Assembly (NCBI GenBank): GCA_025642075.2
Contig: JAODUO010001657.1
Location: 1 to 64,000 of the forward strand
From: Ridgeia piscesae
Lineage: Eukaryota > Annelida > Polychaeta > Sabellida > Siboglinidae
Direction of reading: 5' to 3'
Length of the DNA stretch: 64,000 nt
Shown: in pieces, positions 28,901 to 40,672 of the stretch
Layout: each line of letters begins with the position of its first letter
How positions within the stretch are numbered: the first letter of the stretch is position 1
Program-made: the position numbers and the translations under genes
The notes under the pieces: generated by a model
Told to the model about the DNA's origin: nothing
The model's database searches: none
Seen by the model: the letters and a program-made list of their open reading frames with translations, nothing else

Positions 28901-31900
28901 CAGGGCAGCACGAGGGTGTTGAGTCCAACGGGGCACTGCGGCCGCCCCGCGTTGATCTCCTCAATCTTGTGCTCCAACTCTCGTCGACTCTGGAAGCAAC
29001 AACGTCATTTGTGATGTATCGGGAAGTAACAGTGATTGAAACTATATATTTTGCACGAGCACTGGCTGTATTCAGGAAACAACTTAAACCGCACCTATTT
29101 CGCCAGCATTACGTGGCTTAGACACATATACTGGCCGCCATACCAGAATGACACTAGTTATAATTTTATTGTATTGGTTTTTAAATCTAATATTTGAAAC
29201 TGTATTTTTACACCAAACATATTTAATGCATTAGCTTAATCTGTTGGATGTGTTAGCATCATTTTTGCCTGTGATGTACTTTGCTTGGTATTAATTTAAT
29301 TAAAACGTGCTATATTAAGAAACAGAATTATTATATCACACATTATCATAGTAAAATGTAAAAAACGTTGTCTCCTTTCTCTAATATTCTCCAATTTCTC
29401 CTCCCTATCTCTCCCTCCGTTCCACCCTCCCGCTCTTTCATTCCCTTCATCCCTCCCTCCTCCCTTCTCCCTTTTCTCCAATTCATCCTCCCTCCATCTC
29501 CCTTTCCCTCAGCTGTACAGCTACTTTGCACATACGCTGGGGCAAGACTAAATGATTTAACTGGTATGTAACAGTAAATATAAGAAATGTGACTGGTCAG
29601 TAAGGTCATCTCTCACTTTCCATGATTCCCAAGGGTGATCATAATAGCGAAACTATACTTCTAAAATTCGTGAAAATGTTCACCAAGTTGGTTGTATATT
29701 ATTCAACCCATATTTATGATTACACAACTAGTAATTTCTACTCACATCGACGTTTCAGCCACCATCATCTTCATCACCTTCATCAGGAAATAAGTTCCCG
29801 ATGAAAGATGGTGGCTGAAACGTCGATGTGAGTAGAAATGACTAGTTGTTTATGATTGTACTTCTAGAAGCAGAGGGACAACAACAGCTTAAAACATGCA
29901 GAACTAATACTAAACAAGACATTTTAAATGCTCTAATTTATTCAATCTGGCACCATAGCAAGTCATTATTTCACTTGAACTCTAGAAAGAACGAGTTTAA
30001 AACGTGTGCACTTACGGGTGATGCCAGTAGTCCGACAGCTGATCGCCATAGCAACGTGGCTCCACACAGATCGATGAGTGTGCCATCACGCAGAATGTTG
30101 TCTTCTGTCTCCACCTGCCGGGCACGAATGGAACCATTTCATAAGTTCACCAATCAACGTCAGTTAAAACAATTACACCTTCAATACGCCAAACAATTTC
30201 AAATGTAAGTTGTATGAGAATAGTTATCTCTGAAATACTGTGCTTATAAAAAGATTTATTTGAAAAAGTTACTTTTACTTGTTAACTACAATGTGTTTCT
30301 TGATAGTCATGCAATTAAACATTCATTAAATTAAAACGTGCAATTTGTGACGTGTTTAAAACAGGGTCATTAAACAATGTCAGACCTCTCTGGTTAATAT
30401 ACCATAGCAATATTTGTCATCATGTGAGACAGAAGCCAGCACTTACAAGGCTGTTTTTCTGCGGCGTGGAGCGTGAATCCCTGAGTGCGTAGATGCCGCC
30501 CCCGACTGACACCTCGCGCCACACCCCTGCCTTCGAGTCCTGCGAGAAGCCACCGACAGGCCGGACTATGAGGACACCGTTGGTCGTGAGACCGTCAATC
30601 TCACACCCAGAGTGCCACTTGGTTGCCTTCTCCTAGTGACAAACAGCAGCAGAATGTCACCCACCACAGTCCATGATCTGTACAGCATCAAATGTCTGTT
30701 ATATGAACTCACAAGTAGGGACAACTTCACATATAGGGACAACTTCACATATAGGGACAATTTCACAAGTAGGGACAACTTCACAAGTAGGGACAACTTC
30801 ACAAGTAGGGACAACTTCACAAATAGGAACAACTTCACAAGTAGGGACAACTTCACAAGTAGGGACAACTTCACAAATAGGAACAACTTCACAAGTAGGG
30901 ACAACTTCACAAGTAGGGACAACTTCACAAATAGGGACAACTTCACAAATAGGAACAACTTCACAAATAGGAACAACTTCACAAATAGGGACAACTTCAC
31001 AAACAGGGACAATTCTAAAATGTCTACGCCTCCGTGAATATAGTTCACATCACAAACAGTCTGGCCAAGCGTCAACAATTTCTGAGTAACCTGATTGTCA
31101 TATATAATAGTATTTTGCAAATCAAAATTCCACCACCAATGGTTTGCGTTACCTTGGGTACAAAATCTGATATATGATAAAATGTATGTTTTCTTTAAGA
31201 AATAATACGTTTTTGATAGTACACATTTTATAATAAGTTAAGAGACACTCTGAGGGAAGTCATCATTGTCTGTCATGAGTGCATTTTTAGTTTAAAACTA
31301 CACACAATCATGACACGCATTTGATTAGGCATCATACACACTGCATGACAAGGCAATGACAATGCTTCATGGTGTTTCTTTCTAAGATATATTGAACTAG
31401 ATCTTTGTGTAAAGCAAATCAAATCAAATAAACCAGGAAATTTATTTACACAAATGTGATACCAGCCACTTGTATGTATGACACAAAGCTTTACTTCTCA
31501 GGAAACTGGCAGCGCATCTATCATTATCTGTACTCACCCCCAGAAATATATTTTTCTCCGAGTCGAACCCTGCTGCAAATATACGAGCAGTATATGGTGG
31601 ATTGCGCTCGACTAAGATGCGACAAGCGAATCGCGATATCGTGCTCTGCGGGACCACTGACATCTCAGCTCTCTGGTCACCTGGTATCGTATCCATGACG
31701 ACAAAGTCTATGGGTGATTCGGACGAGCGGCCAATTTGAAACATGTCGACGTCGCTGTCTGGATCGTACTGGACGATGATAGCTTGCCCACGGTTGAGTG
31801 TGAATGACACAGAATGCTGGTTGCTGTTCTGAATCAACTGTAAGACAGACAGAACAGTCACATCAGGATGAGGAGTTCACGACCAACTGCATTAGTTATA

Positions 31901-32741
31901 ATTCACAATACGTACTGAAATATATACATAATTACATATGATAATCAATGCACATGAGCATAGGTAATAGTAATTGTATTATGTATGTTATTTATTATTA
32001 TAATTAGGAGGAATTATCAAGTGCCATGTCGCCAGGTGAGAAAAAAATGCTCAAAGGCACTGACAATATCAAACAAATAAATATATACGTGTAGTTTTAT
32101 AATTAATTATTGGGTGGGTTTTGTAATCGCAGTCTCCACAAACTGATCTATTGTCTTATTCATTGTACATGTATTAATATATCAAACAAATAAATATATA
32201 CGTGTAGTTTTATAATGAATTATTGGGTGGGTTCATGTAATTGCAGTCTCCACAAACTTATCTATTGTACATGTATTTATATATCAAACAAACTGATTCT
32301 GAGTTCTCATTAGTGGAGAATTCAAAAGGATTCTCTCAGACACATAACAATTATCGCCATTTCATTATCAATCAAAACACAGCACTGCAGTAGTACTAAC
32401 TATTTTCTAAACAAATGTAAATGTTTTAGACCTACATATATTAATCATGTAACACTTTTGAGTACCAACATGCTAGAATGCAATTTTTGTTGTGACTGAT
32501 GAATGAGTAATTTTGAACAACCGTGGTGCAACACATGTACAAAATCCTTTCTAGTTTCTGGGTTTCTAAGAAAATTTATGACATAAAAATTTATCGCATT
32601 ATGCTATTTCTTTATAAAGATATTGAACATTATTTTTGATTAAGGCATGTCCTGGAACGATTACTGGGAACTTGTTTTAATTTACTTTCCTCTATCTGTC
32701 TCTCTCTGTCTCTCTCGTCTCTGTCTCTGTCTCTGTCTCTG

Positions 32742-32798
<57 letters not shown>

Positions 32799-35700
32799 CC
32801 CTCCCTCTGTAAGTTCAATATTTAAAAAAACTTAATTGCCACTGTAACGGGCCAAACAGAAAAACCTTTGCTGACAAATTTAAAACTGAAATAGAAAAAG
32901 AATTACATTACAGTAAAAATCAGTTCTGACAGCCCATTTAAAAATCAATTACTTTGCCATTCCACTTCAGAAAAACTGTAATATGGTAAAATCAAACTGA
33001 CGTGACTGTAAATGAAATATCCGGTAGTGAATCCAACATTTCAAATGCATTTAGGTCTACATAATGCAAATATGTTGCAGTAGTGGACAGTTCTTGACAG
33101 TTCTTGTGTCAGCAACAGGACCAGTGAAAGCATGACAACTTGTCATGTATGGTAGACTTATGTGACAGCTTGTGTACTACCGGTAATATACTTCAAACAG
33201 GGGACATCCAACATTGCCATTCATAAAGCAAATCTAACTTGCATCGGCTTCCTTCCGAATATAACTTTAAAGGGATCATTACATGAATGTGGTTATGTTG
33301 ACTGTGCTGGTGGGACTCGCGTCCACAGAAAACATAAAATAATAAAGTTGGTAAAATGAATGGAGGTAATAAACAATAATTTGGTAATTTATTTGATAAT
33401 TTGTTTATTAAATGAGAGTTAACGTAAAAGTTAAGCATTTTATAATAATTATACATGCATTCATGCAGCATCACAAACCACTATTGTTTACTAATTGTAA
33501 ATGGTGATAAAGATAAACCTTTGATAAAACACACATCCTTGAATATGGCACAAACAGTAAAAGCCAAACTGTACTGTTTGGAAAGGTGACATAGTTTGAT
33601 TTAGTGTCATGGAAGAAGTGAGTGGATGCCTAATATTAATGCGTCAACTGAAAACATTTGGGGAAACCAGGTCAAAGGGTTAAGTAAAATTAACTGGCCT
33701 TGAGCCGAATGACGCGACACGGAGCCGAATGCAGCGCCATCTGCTGTCACGGATGTGTACTATTTATATTGACTCTATCTATAGCTTTAAACATGTGTAT
33801 ACGTGTATGTGTGTACTATTTATATTCGCTCTATCTTTAGCTTTAAACATGTGTATATGTGTATGTGTGTTCTATTTATATTCGCTTTAGCTTTAAACAT
33901 GGGTATACGTGTATGTGTATACTATTTATATTCGCTCTATCTTTAGCTTTAAACATGTGTATATGTGTATGTGTATACTATTTATATTCGCTTTAGCTTT
34001 AAACATGGGTATACGTGTATGTGTATACTATTTATATTCGCTCTATCTTTAGCTTTAAACATGTGTATATGTGTATGTGTATACTATTTATATTCGCTTT
34101 AGCTTTAAACATGGGTATACGTGTATGTGTATACTATTTATATTCGCTCTATCTATAGCTTTAAACATGTGTATACGTGTATATGTGTACTATTTATATT
34201 CGCTCTATCTTTAGCTTTAAACATGTGTATACGTGTATGTGTGTACTATTTATATTCGCTCTATCTTTAGCTTTAAACATGTGTATATGTGTATGTGTGT
34301 ACTATTTATATTCGCTCTATCTTTAGCTTTAAACATGTGTATATGTGTATGTGTGTTCTATTTATATTCGCTTTAGCTTTAAACATGGGTATACGTGTAT
34401 GTGTATACTATTTATATTCGCTCTATCTTTAGCTTTAAACATGTGTATATGTGTATGTGTATACTATTTATATTCGCTTTAGCTTTAAACATGGGTATAC
34501 GTGTATGTGTATACTATTTATATTCGCTCTATCTTTAGCTTTAAACATGTGTATACGTGTATGTGTGTACTATTTATATTCGCTCTATCAATAGCTTTAA
34601 ACATGTGTATATGTGTATGTGTATACTATTTATATTCGCTTTAGCTTTAAACATGTGTATACGTGTATATATGTACTATTTATATTCGCTCTATCTTTAG
34701 CTTTAAACATGTGTATACGTGTATATGTGTACTATTTATATTCGCTCTATCAATAGCTTTAAACAAGTGTATACGTGTATGTGTGTACTATTTATATTCG
34801 CTCTATCAATAGCTTTAAACATGTGTATACGTGTATGTGTGTACTATTTATATTCGCTCTATCTATAGCTTTAAACATGTGTATACGTGTATATGTGTAC
34901 TATTTATATTCGCTCTATCTTTAGCTTTAAACATGTGTATACGTGTATATATGTACTATTTATATTCGCTCTATCAATAGCTTTAAATATGTGTATGCAT
35001 GTAATGTATGCACATTGATTCACACACACATACACAAGTATACCAGGACAAGGTTAACATGTTTCACCACTTGTGTAGCTTTAATAACAGATTATGACAG
35101 TGTCGTAAGTTTTAATAGCACCATCTAAAATACAATGCCAGACTATCCTGTGAAATGACCTGATTCTCTGATCAGAACATACATCGTCAATGCATCATCA
35201 ACACAACAGACGGATCATCAATCTTTCACAATGCTGTCAACGCAATGATAAAGTAACAGTATTTTGTGATCATCAAATGGAATATGATAGAGTTGAATGT
35301 CAAGATAAATGATTACTTTGAGGCTATCAGGTGTACGTGCATGCATGTGTGCGTGTCTAGTGTCTACGTCTCTCACCTCTGACTGTTGTGGGTTCCTCAC
35401 AACGTGATGTTTGACTGGTTTCACGCCATTCGCATGAGCTCGTTTCAAGAGGGCAAACTTGCTGCGTCTACGCCCCTTGTCACCCTGAGGCAAGGAGCCA
35501 TTGTACCTATGGAAGCAACAGTCAGGCTGGTTAACTGGGGTGACAAACGGACGGACGGACGGACGGACGGACGGACGGACGGACGGACGGACGGACGGAC
35601 GGACGGACGGACGGACGGACGGACGGACGGAGACGGACGGACGGACGGACGGACGGACAACACAAAAGGGTAGACAGCCCGAGACAGACAAAGAGATGGA

Positions 35701-36677
35701 CAGATGAATGGGTGATGATAAGTAACTAGACAAACCAGTTCACCAACTTTGTACCCTCGACAAACCACAACCGTTGGAAACCAACAGTGTTTCCCACACT
35801 GGTGTCAGTGAGCCACGTCACCCATCAAAGGGCAGGACATGTCACCAACAGGATATGACACAGATGATATCACGGATAAATCTCAGTACACTAAACACTG
35901 TATATAATGGTAATGAAACATGTGAAGAGAAAGCAGGGAATGAACATGGATTTGGAAGAGACATGAACTGAGAAAGAAGGAGCTGAAGGAAGACAGCAAC
36001 TGTTGGTAATTGTAACATGGACGTCAAGACGGAAGCATGAAGTGGTTCGCTTAAAAATGTGAAACAAAAACAAATACTATGACGACAAAAGGGTGGCCAC
36101 TGGCCAGACAATAATAATAATGACCACCTAAACTATAAATTCACAGTAGAAATTAAATTAGACAAACAAGAACTAAGCCTGATAACATAATTTGATCGGC
36201 ACAATAAAAATACACAAATTAATATTTAATAAATAAATAAAAACTCTGAAAGTTTGTAAAACATTTAATACTAAATAATTGAACAATGTCCATACTGATA
36301 ATAAAGAAGCTGAAAAGACCACATATAGAAAGAAGGATGGACATGACACCTAACAATGAACCGACATGGACCACGTAGCCCAAAGAATACACATTAGTGA
36401 GAGATTATGTATCTCCTTCACTCACCCAACGACTATGAGTTCGCCGTACTTGATGGGCGGGCCCTTCTCCGGGCTGATGTTCTCTTTACTGCTGCTTGTG
36501 TCTACAGGGCTGCTGTGCTCCCTCTTGCTGCTACCCCCTCCGGCCGCAGTGCTGCTGCCATTCTCCCTCTTGCTCCCACTCCCACTGACGACGCAGTCGT
36601 TGGCTCGCTTACTTGCCAGCTTCGGAGTGTGTTTCTCCGGCCTCGTCTTCTTCATCTCCTCTCGCGGAGGCTCTTCA
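25946..36677 (-). CDS. PELI: Pellino E3 ubiquitin-protein ligase
   Basis: Eight exons are recognised on the minus strand: 36677-36426 (ATG at 36655), 35506-35377, 31837-31538, 30632-30447, 30114-30016, 28989-28774, 26656-26541 and 26072-25946. They join in frame into about 467 aa. Residues 1-66 are a low-complexity Ser/Lys/Gly-rich stretch unlike the short N terminus of human PELI1. PPIKYGELIVVG then begins the FHA-like domain (FQIGRSSESPIDFVV, STISRFACRI, AAGFDSEKNIFLG, WREVSVGGG). The RING-like domain has Cys334 (CPVG), NCGHVHG (360s), CPMC (382-385), CPCGH (414-418) and CPFC near 444. Pellinos bind phosphorylated IRAK-type kinases through the FHA domain and ubiquitinate them in Toll/IL-1 signalling. 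The first exon opens after a TTTTCAG acceptor and is open upstream of the ATG (EEPPREE), so an upstream coding exon may be missing from this model. Confidence 0.95.
26835..28770. repeat. 70-bp minisatellite, ~27 copies, derived from the Pellino exon 6 donor junction
   Basis: Units start at 26871, 26941, 27011 and so on every 70 bp to 28621. A last copy near 28701 follows a ~10-bp insertion. On the plus strand each unit reads CACCTTGTGACACAGGACAG, ACCCTTCACCTCAACAAC, GGACCAAGGAGAAGAAGG and ACTATGTATAGACC. The real exon-intron boundary at 28741-28796 aligns to the unit over ~55 bp with about six substitutions and a 2-bp indel. Each unit therefore contains about the last 21 nt of the exon plus the first ~49 nt of the intron. 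Most copies carry AAG/GTGGGT, where the genuine site is AAG/GTAGGT. Open frames across it are repeat artefacts. Confidence 0.97.
29724..29849. repeat. 126-bp foldback element in Pellino intron 5
   Basis: The left arm starting ACAACTAGTAATTTCTACTC pairs with the right arm ending GAGTAGAAATGACTAGTTGT over ~45 bp, with one mismatch and a 3-nt indel. An inner pair TTCATCAGGAA / TTCCCGATGAA extends the stem towards a 5-nt loop. The minus strand carries CTGATGA followed 23 nt later by GAAACGTC, the word order of a hammerhead ribozyme core, although the intervening helix II is weak. It lies between exons 5 and 6 of Pellino. Confidence 0.85.
30712..31012. repeat. 18-bp tandem repeat, ~17 copies, in Pellino intron 3
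   Basis: The unit is ACAAGTAGGGACAACTTC with AAATAGGAAC and ATATAGGGAC variants. Because 18 is a multiple of 3 it gives long repetitive open frames on both strands (for example TSRDNF and VKLSL repeats), which are not genes. It ends ~80 bp from the acceptor of Pellino exon 4 (30632). Confidence 0.97.
32060..32295. repeat. ~113-bp tandem duplication in Pellino intron 2
   Basis: ATATCAAACAAATAAATATA starts two successive copies at about 32068 and 32178 with a few substitutions and a small deletion. A third partial copy begins at about 32280. Confidence 0.85.
32692..32812. repeat. (CTGTCT)n / (CT)n microsatellite
   Basis: Interrupted CTGTCT units lead into about 16 perfect CT dinucleotides, inside Pellino intron 2. 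Confidence 0.97.
33755..35005. repeat. ~56-bp minisatellite, ~23 copies, in Pellino intron 2
   Basis: The unit contains TACTATTTATATTCGCTCTA, TCTTTAGCTTTAAACATG and a TGTATACGTGTATGTGTG tail. A shorter form (~48 bp) lacks CTCTATCT and carries CATGGGTATACG. Over 33870-34140 and 34355-34510 long and short forms alternate strictly, giving a ~104-bp higher-order unit. Elsewhere only long forms occur. Confidence 0.95.
35547..35659. repeat. (GGAC)n microsatellite in Pellino intron 1
   Basis: About 27 GGAC units with one GGAGAC interruption, ending ~41 bp upstream (in gene sense) of the exon 2 acceptor at 35506. Confidence 0.97.
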
Positions 36678-36683
36678 CTGAAA

Positions 36684-38089
36684 ACAACACGAGAACTTCA
36701 ACGACTGCACAGACCATCTCGGTCATTTCTGTTTGTTTATTTATTTGTGAACATGTTTTTTGTATTTAAAAAGTAGCCACTCTGCACCAGTTTTAGATTT
36801 AAAACAACTGTTTGAAATAATTTTAATTATCTTTAGAATTTAGATTTGTTAAATGCTGTAAAATGCCCCAGAAAAACATCTGGACTGGGCACCAATACAC
36901 AACATGTATTTATTAGATGTTTTACTGAAATCTTTAAATACGAGTTACAACTAAAATCTAAATAAACAGATTCTACTAGTATCGGTGGTATGTCTACAGG
37001 ATAATTATGCCACATGTAATTTTATACTAGGGGTATTTCTTGGGTGGCTTTAAATTGCACGTTTTTAATTGTCGCCATTTAAAGAAACCTTGTTGGATTT
37101 GTAAACAGTAAATATATGACCGCCATGGTGAGTCAGATTGCATTTCATTAAAACATCATGTAGTGTCCTCAGTTTTTTCTGAACCCTGTGATAATCTGCT
37201 TGTGTGGGAGCCTGGGAGGACCTTTCTCTCAGTGTCAGCTGGTATTTCTGGTCTGGTTCAGATACAACGTCTACAGTGTCTCAAAGAACATAGCCACAAA
37301 ACCACATCCTGTCTGTAAAGAAAGTACCGGTAATACATCAAGAAATGGGAATATTAAATTATTGTGCCTATGATAACCCAACCACGCCCAAGAGTAATTC
37401 TTGAAACTGGTTACCACCTCGCTTTAATTAATGTCTGTGTCTTACAGAATTAATTTTTACCCTAAATCTGCTACCTCACCACGTCTAATAAATTTATTGT
37501 TACAACTGTTTAACCTGCCCATGCTGCCACCTATTGATTATCCTGGCTAGTGCAGGAACATGTGCTGCCATCTAGTGAATGTTCCACATTATCTGTGGCA
37601 TGACGAATGGAACTGCATCCAAAACTAGGGTACTACTGGTACTGCAGTGACAGTATCTCAGCCCAGGAGCAGGATTCCATAGAACAAACATTTCTGCATT
37701 TTCTGATTTAGTAACTGATTTATGCAGTTCCATTGCAGTAGGTGATAATGGCAGTACATAGCCAGACACCTCACTGGCGTCACAGATCAAATGAGCATAA
37801 CACAATGTGGGCCCTGGTTTGGGTGGGACTTGTAACATTATACACTTTGGCTCCCCACAAATTTCAAGCACTGACAAAAATTACCACAAATAAACTGACT
37901 GACATTACAAGTAATTTATGAACAGTGTCAGACATCAGTTTGTAAAACTGTGAATGTAGACGGGTCCAGTCCGGTCCACTCATAAAGCAGTGTCATTCTT
38001 AAATTAGTAACTTCCTAACTTTATAGCTAGAAGAGAAAGCTACTCTTAGAAACCCTTGCTCCTAGAAAATCTAACTGTAGAAACTGCCC
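36684..38089. other. Region upstream of the first recognised Pellino exon
   Basis: No exon was recognised. It is probably a 5' intron or promoter region of Pellino, because the first recognised exon begins with a splice acceptor. No TATA or GC-rich promoter stands out. Confidence 0.4.
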
Positions 38090-38432
38090 AAACCCTGCCC
38101 ATACAAACCCTGACCATACAAACCCTGACCATACAAACCCTGACCATAAAAACCCTGACCATACAAACCCTGCACCATACAAACCCTGACCATACAAACC
38201 CTGCCCATACAAACCCTGCCCATACAAACCCTGCCCATACAAACCCTGACCATACAAACCCTGACCATACAAACCCTGACCATACAAACCCTGACCATAC
38301 AAACCCTGACCATACAAACCCTGACCATACAAACCCTGACCATACAAACCCTGACCATAAAAACCCTGACCATACAAACCCTGACCATAAAAACCCTGAC
38401 CATAAAAACCCTGACCATAAAAACCCTGACCA
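38090..38432. repeat. 15-bp tandem repeat, ~22 copies
   Basis: The unit is AAACCCTGACCATAC with CCCATAC and CATAAAA variants. The 15-bp period keeps all frames open, giving GLYGQ-type (minus) and NPDHT-type (plus) pseudo-proteins in several frames at once. That argues against coding. Confidence 0.97.
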
Positions 38433-39221
38433 CACAACAGGAAAACAATGAACATATGTTGACAGACTTCTGTGTAAACACTCTGGCCCTAAAGAAGGAG
38501 GATAGCGTACGAGCACAATTACCAACACATGCAGAAATATGCATGCACACACGCACACACACTCGCACATGCACATACACAAAAACAGTCCAGGGTAACA
38601 GTACTACCTGGCAAAACAAACTTTGGGGGCAGCTACCCTCCCCGCCAGCTACCCCCCCTACAGTACTATGAAAAACCCCACACACTGACCGTATAGCGCT
38701 CAGCTAAACAATGACCTGTATAGAACAGTGCTTCTCCCTCAAATTCATTTCCTGACCTTGTACGTACCTCTTTGAACACAGGACACGACAGTCTACGTTG
38801 TCACAGACACGATGTTACCACAATACAACTAGCAACAATACCTGGCAACATTTCAACAAACTCCTGCTGAGCCGCGACACGAGATAGGACGTACATTGTC
38901 AACCACCGGGTGCTCCTATTTACACTGGCCAGGTGACAACTAGAGCATAAATAAGTGCACCTACGATTCAGCTAGCTTTACCCCAGTGAATCGACTGAGT
39001 AAACTACTTCTATTCAATTCGTGTTTATCTGGATCCGTAAAATGCACAGCAAGTACGACTGCCATGTAAAAGTGTAAACATGTGTGCATATATGTGTATA
39101 TATGCAATATACACAACTGATGATATATATATATCATATATATATATACATATACATATTTATATATATACATATATATATACATATCATATTTATATAT
39201 ATATCATATATATATATTTAT

Positions 39222-39277
<56 letters not shown>

Positions 39278-40449
39278 ATATATATTTATACCATTGAGCT
39301 AGTGTCTGAAATTAGCTTTAAGCTTACACCCACCTATATAATAAACACTAACATCAAAGGCATGGTTTTATCAATTTTTCTTTTAATTAAATTAATTCTG
39401 CTCTGACCATTTACTTTCTGCTGTCCCCAATCGTGGGGTGGCCTAGTGTAGTCGATTATGCAAACTGAACACAATGCCAATCTGTCGTCCGGTGGAAAAT
39501 GGCTTTCCAGTCAGTCTATCAATTAAAAAAGTAAACACCTCAAAATAACATCTTTGTTTTTAATGAATACATCAGGTTCCAGGAAGTGAGTGGACACAGG
39601 ATAGGACAACTGGACATTGGCACTAAAGATGAATGATCAAGTACCCTGACTTGACATACACGTACTGGTGTGTAATCCAGCTCATTAGAGATGTCCATAT
39701 AGAATAAGTGACACAGGTCAAGAAACTCACCATATGTTTATTATAACGCTCACAGAATAGAACACCACGCAGCATGTCTGCTTTACTGGACAACTGTGCA
39801 ACACACAATTACACGAGAACAAACGTGATTCATGATGCATTCATGCTGAGGTTGGCCAACAGTGGGACACTTTCATACGTGACTGGCATGGCTCTCTGCC
39901 GTCTCTCACATAGATGGCTCCAAATTTTGTTGACATCGCCAGATGTTTTTCTCTGTTCTTCCAGGGTAATACTGATATATTAACACAACTCTTGACACTG
40001 ATAACAACTGTGCATTGTTGTTATCACAGACTGCTTGCTAACTAACAAAGTAAAATAAATTGTAGTTGATTTCTACCGGGGTATATCATACCTTTACGTT
40101 GCTGTTTTGCAATTTGTTAGATATACATTTACATAACATAGAAATAGACATTGGTTACAGAGAGGGGGGTTACAGTTGAAGTCAGTGGGCACATTGAGGA
40201 GGTTGGCCTTGTGTAGGCAGCACTGGGAGGTCCAAAGTCCAGATCCTGGTCCACCACTCACCTGTGTGCGTTTTCAATTTAATTTAAGTCAACTTCAATT
40301 TAAGTCAACAGTAACAAGAACAGCTATGTTATGTGGGTTCAAACTGAGTCTGATGTAACACAGACAATTAATACACAGTTTAAAAGCTGTAATCCAATCA
40401 CACTACAAACAAGATCTTGCTATACATTTGAAGTAAAAACCATTACGTT
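38433..40449. other. Intergenic or intronic DNA with a (TA)n cluster
   Basis: No gene was recognised. It includes CA-rich DNA near 38550-38580 and a long TA-rich tract at 39115-39290. Confidence 0.5.
39115..39290. repeat. TA-rich microsatellite cluster
   Basis: ATATATATCATATATATAT-type DNA with a perfect TA core of ~38 bp near 39232-39270. Confidence 0.95.
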
Positions 40450-40672
40450 CTTATAGTGCAGCATGCTTTACACTTTACTCTATGGCAGACTGGTTGAATC
40501 AAGCACCAACTCAATTTCTCTGGGAAGCAACAAACCACATTGCAATTAATGAGCGAAGATCATTCATACACAAATACCCACCACTAGCTTAAGGTTCAAC
40601 AGAGCAGCACACGATTCGAACCCGGGTTCACCTAGTCGATAGTGCACAGCTCTGACCACTGCTGCTGACCAC
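40450..40672 (-). mobile_element. tRNA-derived SINE-like copy
   Basis: Read on the minus strand, a Pol III A-box-like AGTGGTCAGAGCTG (40647-40660) is followed by a B box GGGTTCGAATC (40613-40623). A body and an end GTGTAAAGCATGCTGCACTATAAG follow. The body aligns by eye with 48678-48975 and partly with 48160-48345, so it is a dispersed family. Confidence 0.6.

Noticed and set aside
30566..31120. VKLSLFVKL repeat frames
   Set aside because: These are read-through of the 18-bp intronic array next to Pellino exon 4.
35218..35768. Long Arg-Pro-Ser-Val frames on minus
   Set aside because: They come from the GGAC microsatellite read together with the true Pellino exon 2 in one of the frames. Only 35377-35506 is an exon.
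38027..38685. Long GLYGQ and MVRVC repeat proteins
   Set aside because: A 15-bp tandem repeat without stops opens many frames at once. There is no start context or flanking exon support.
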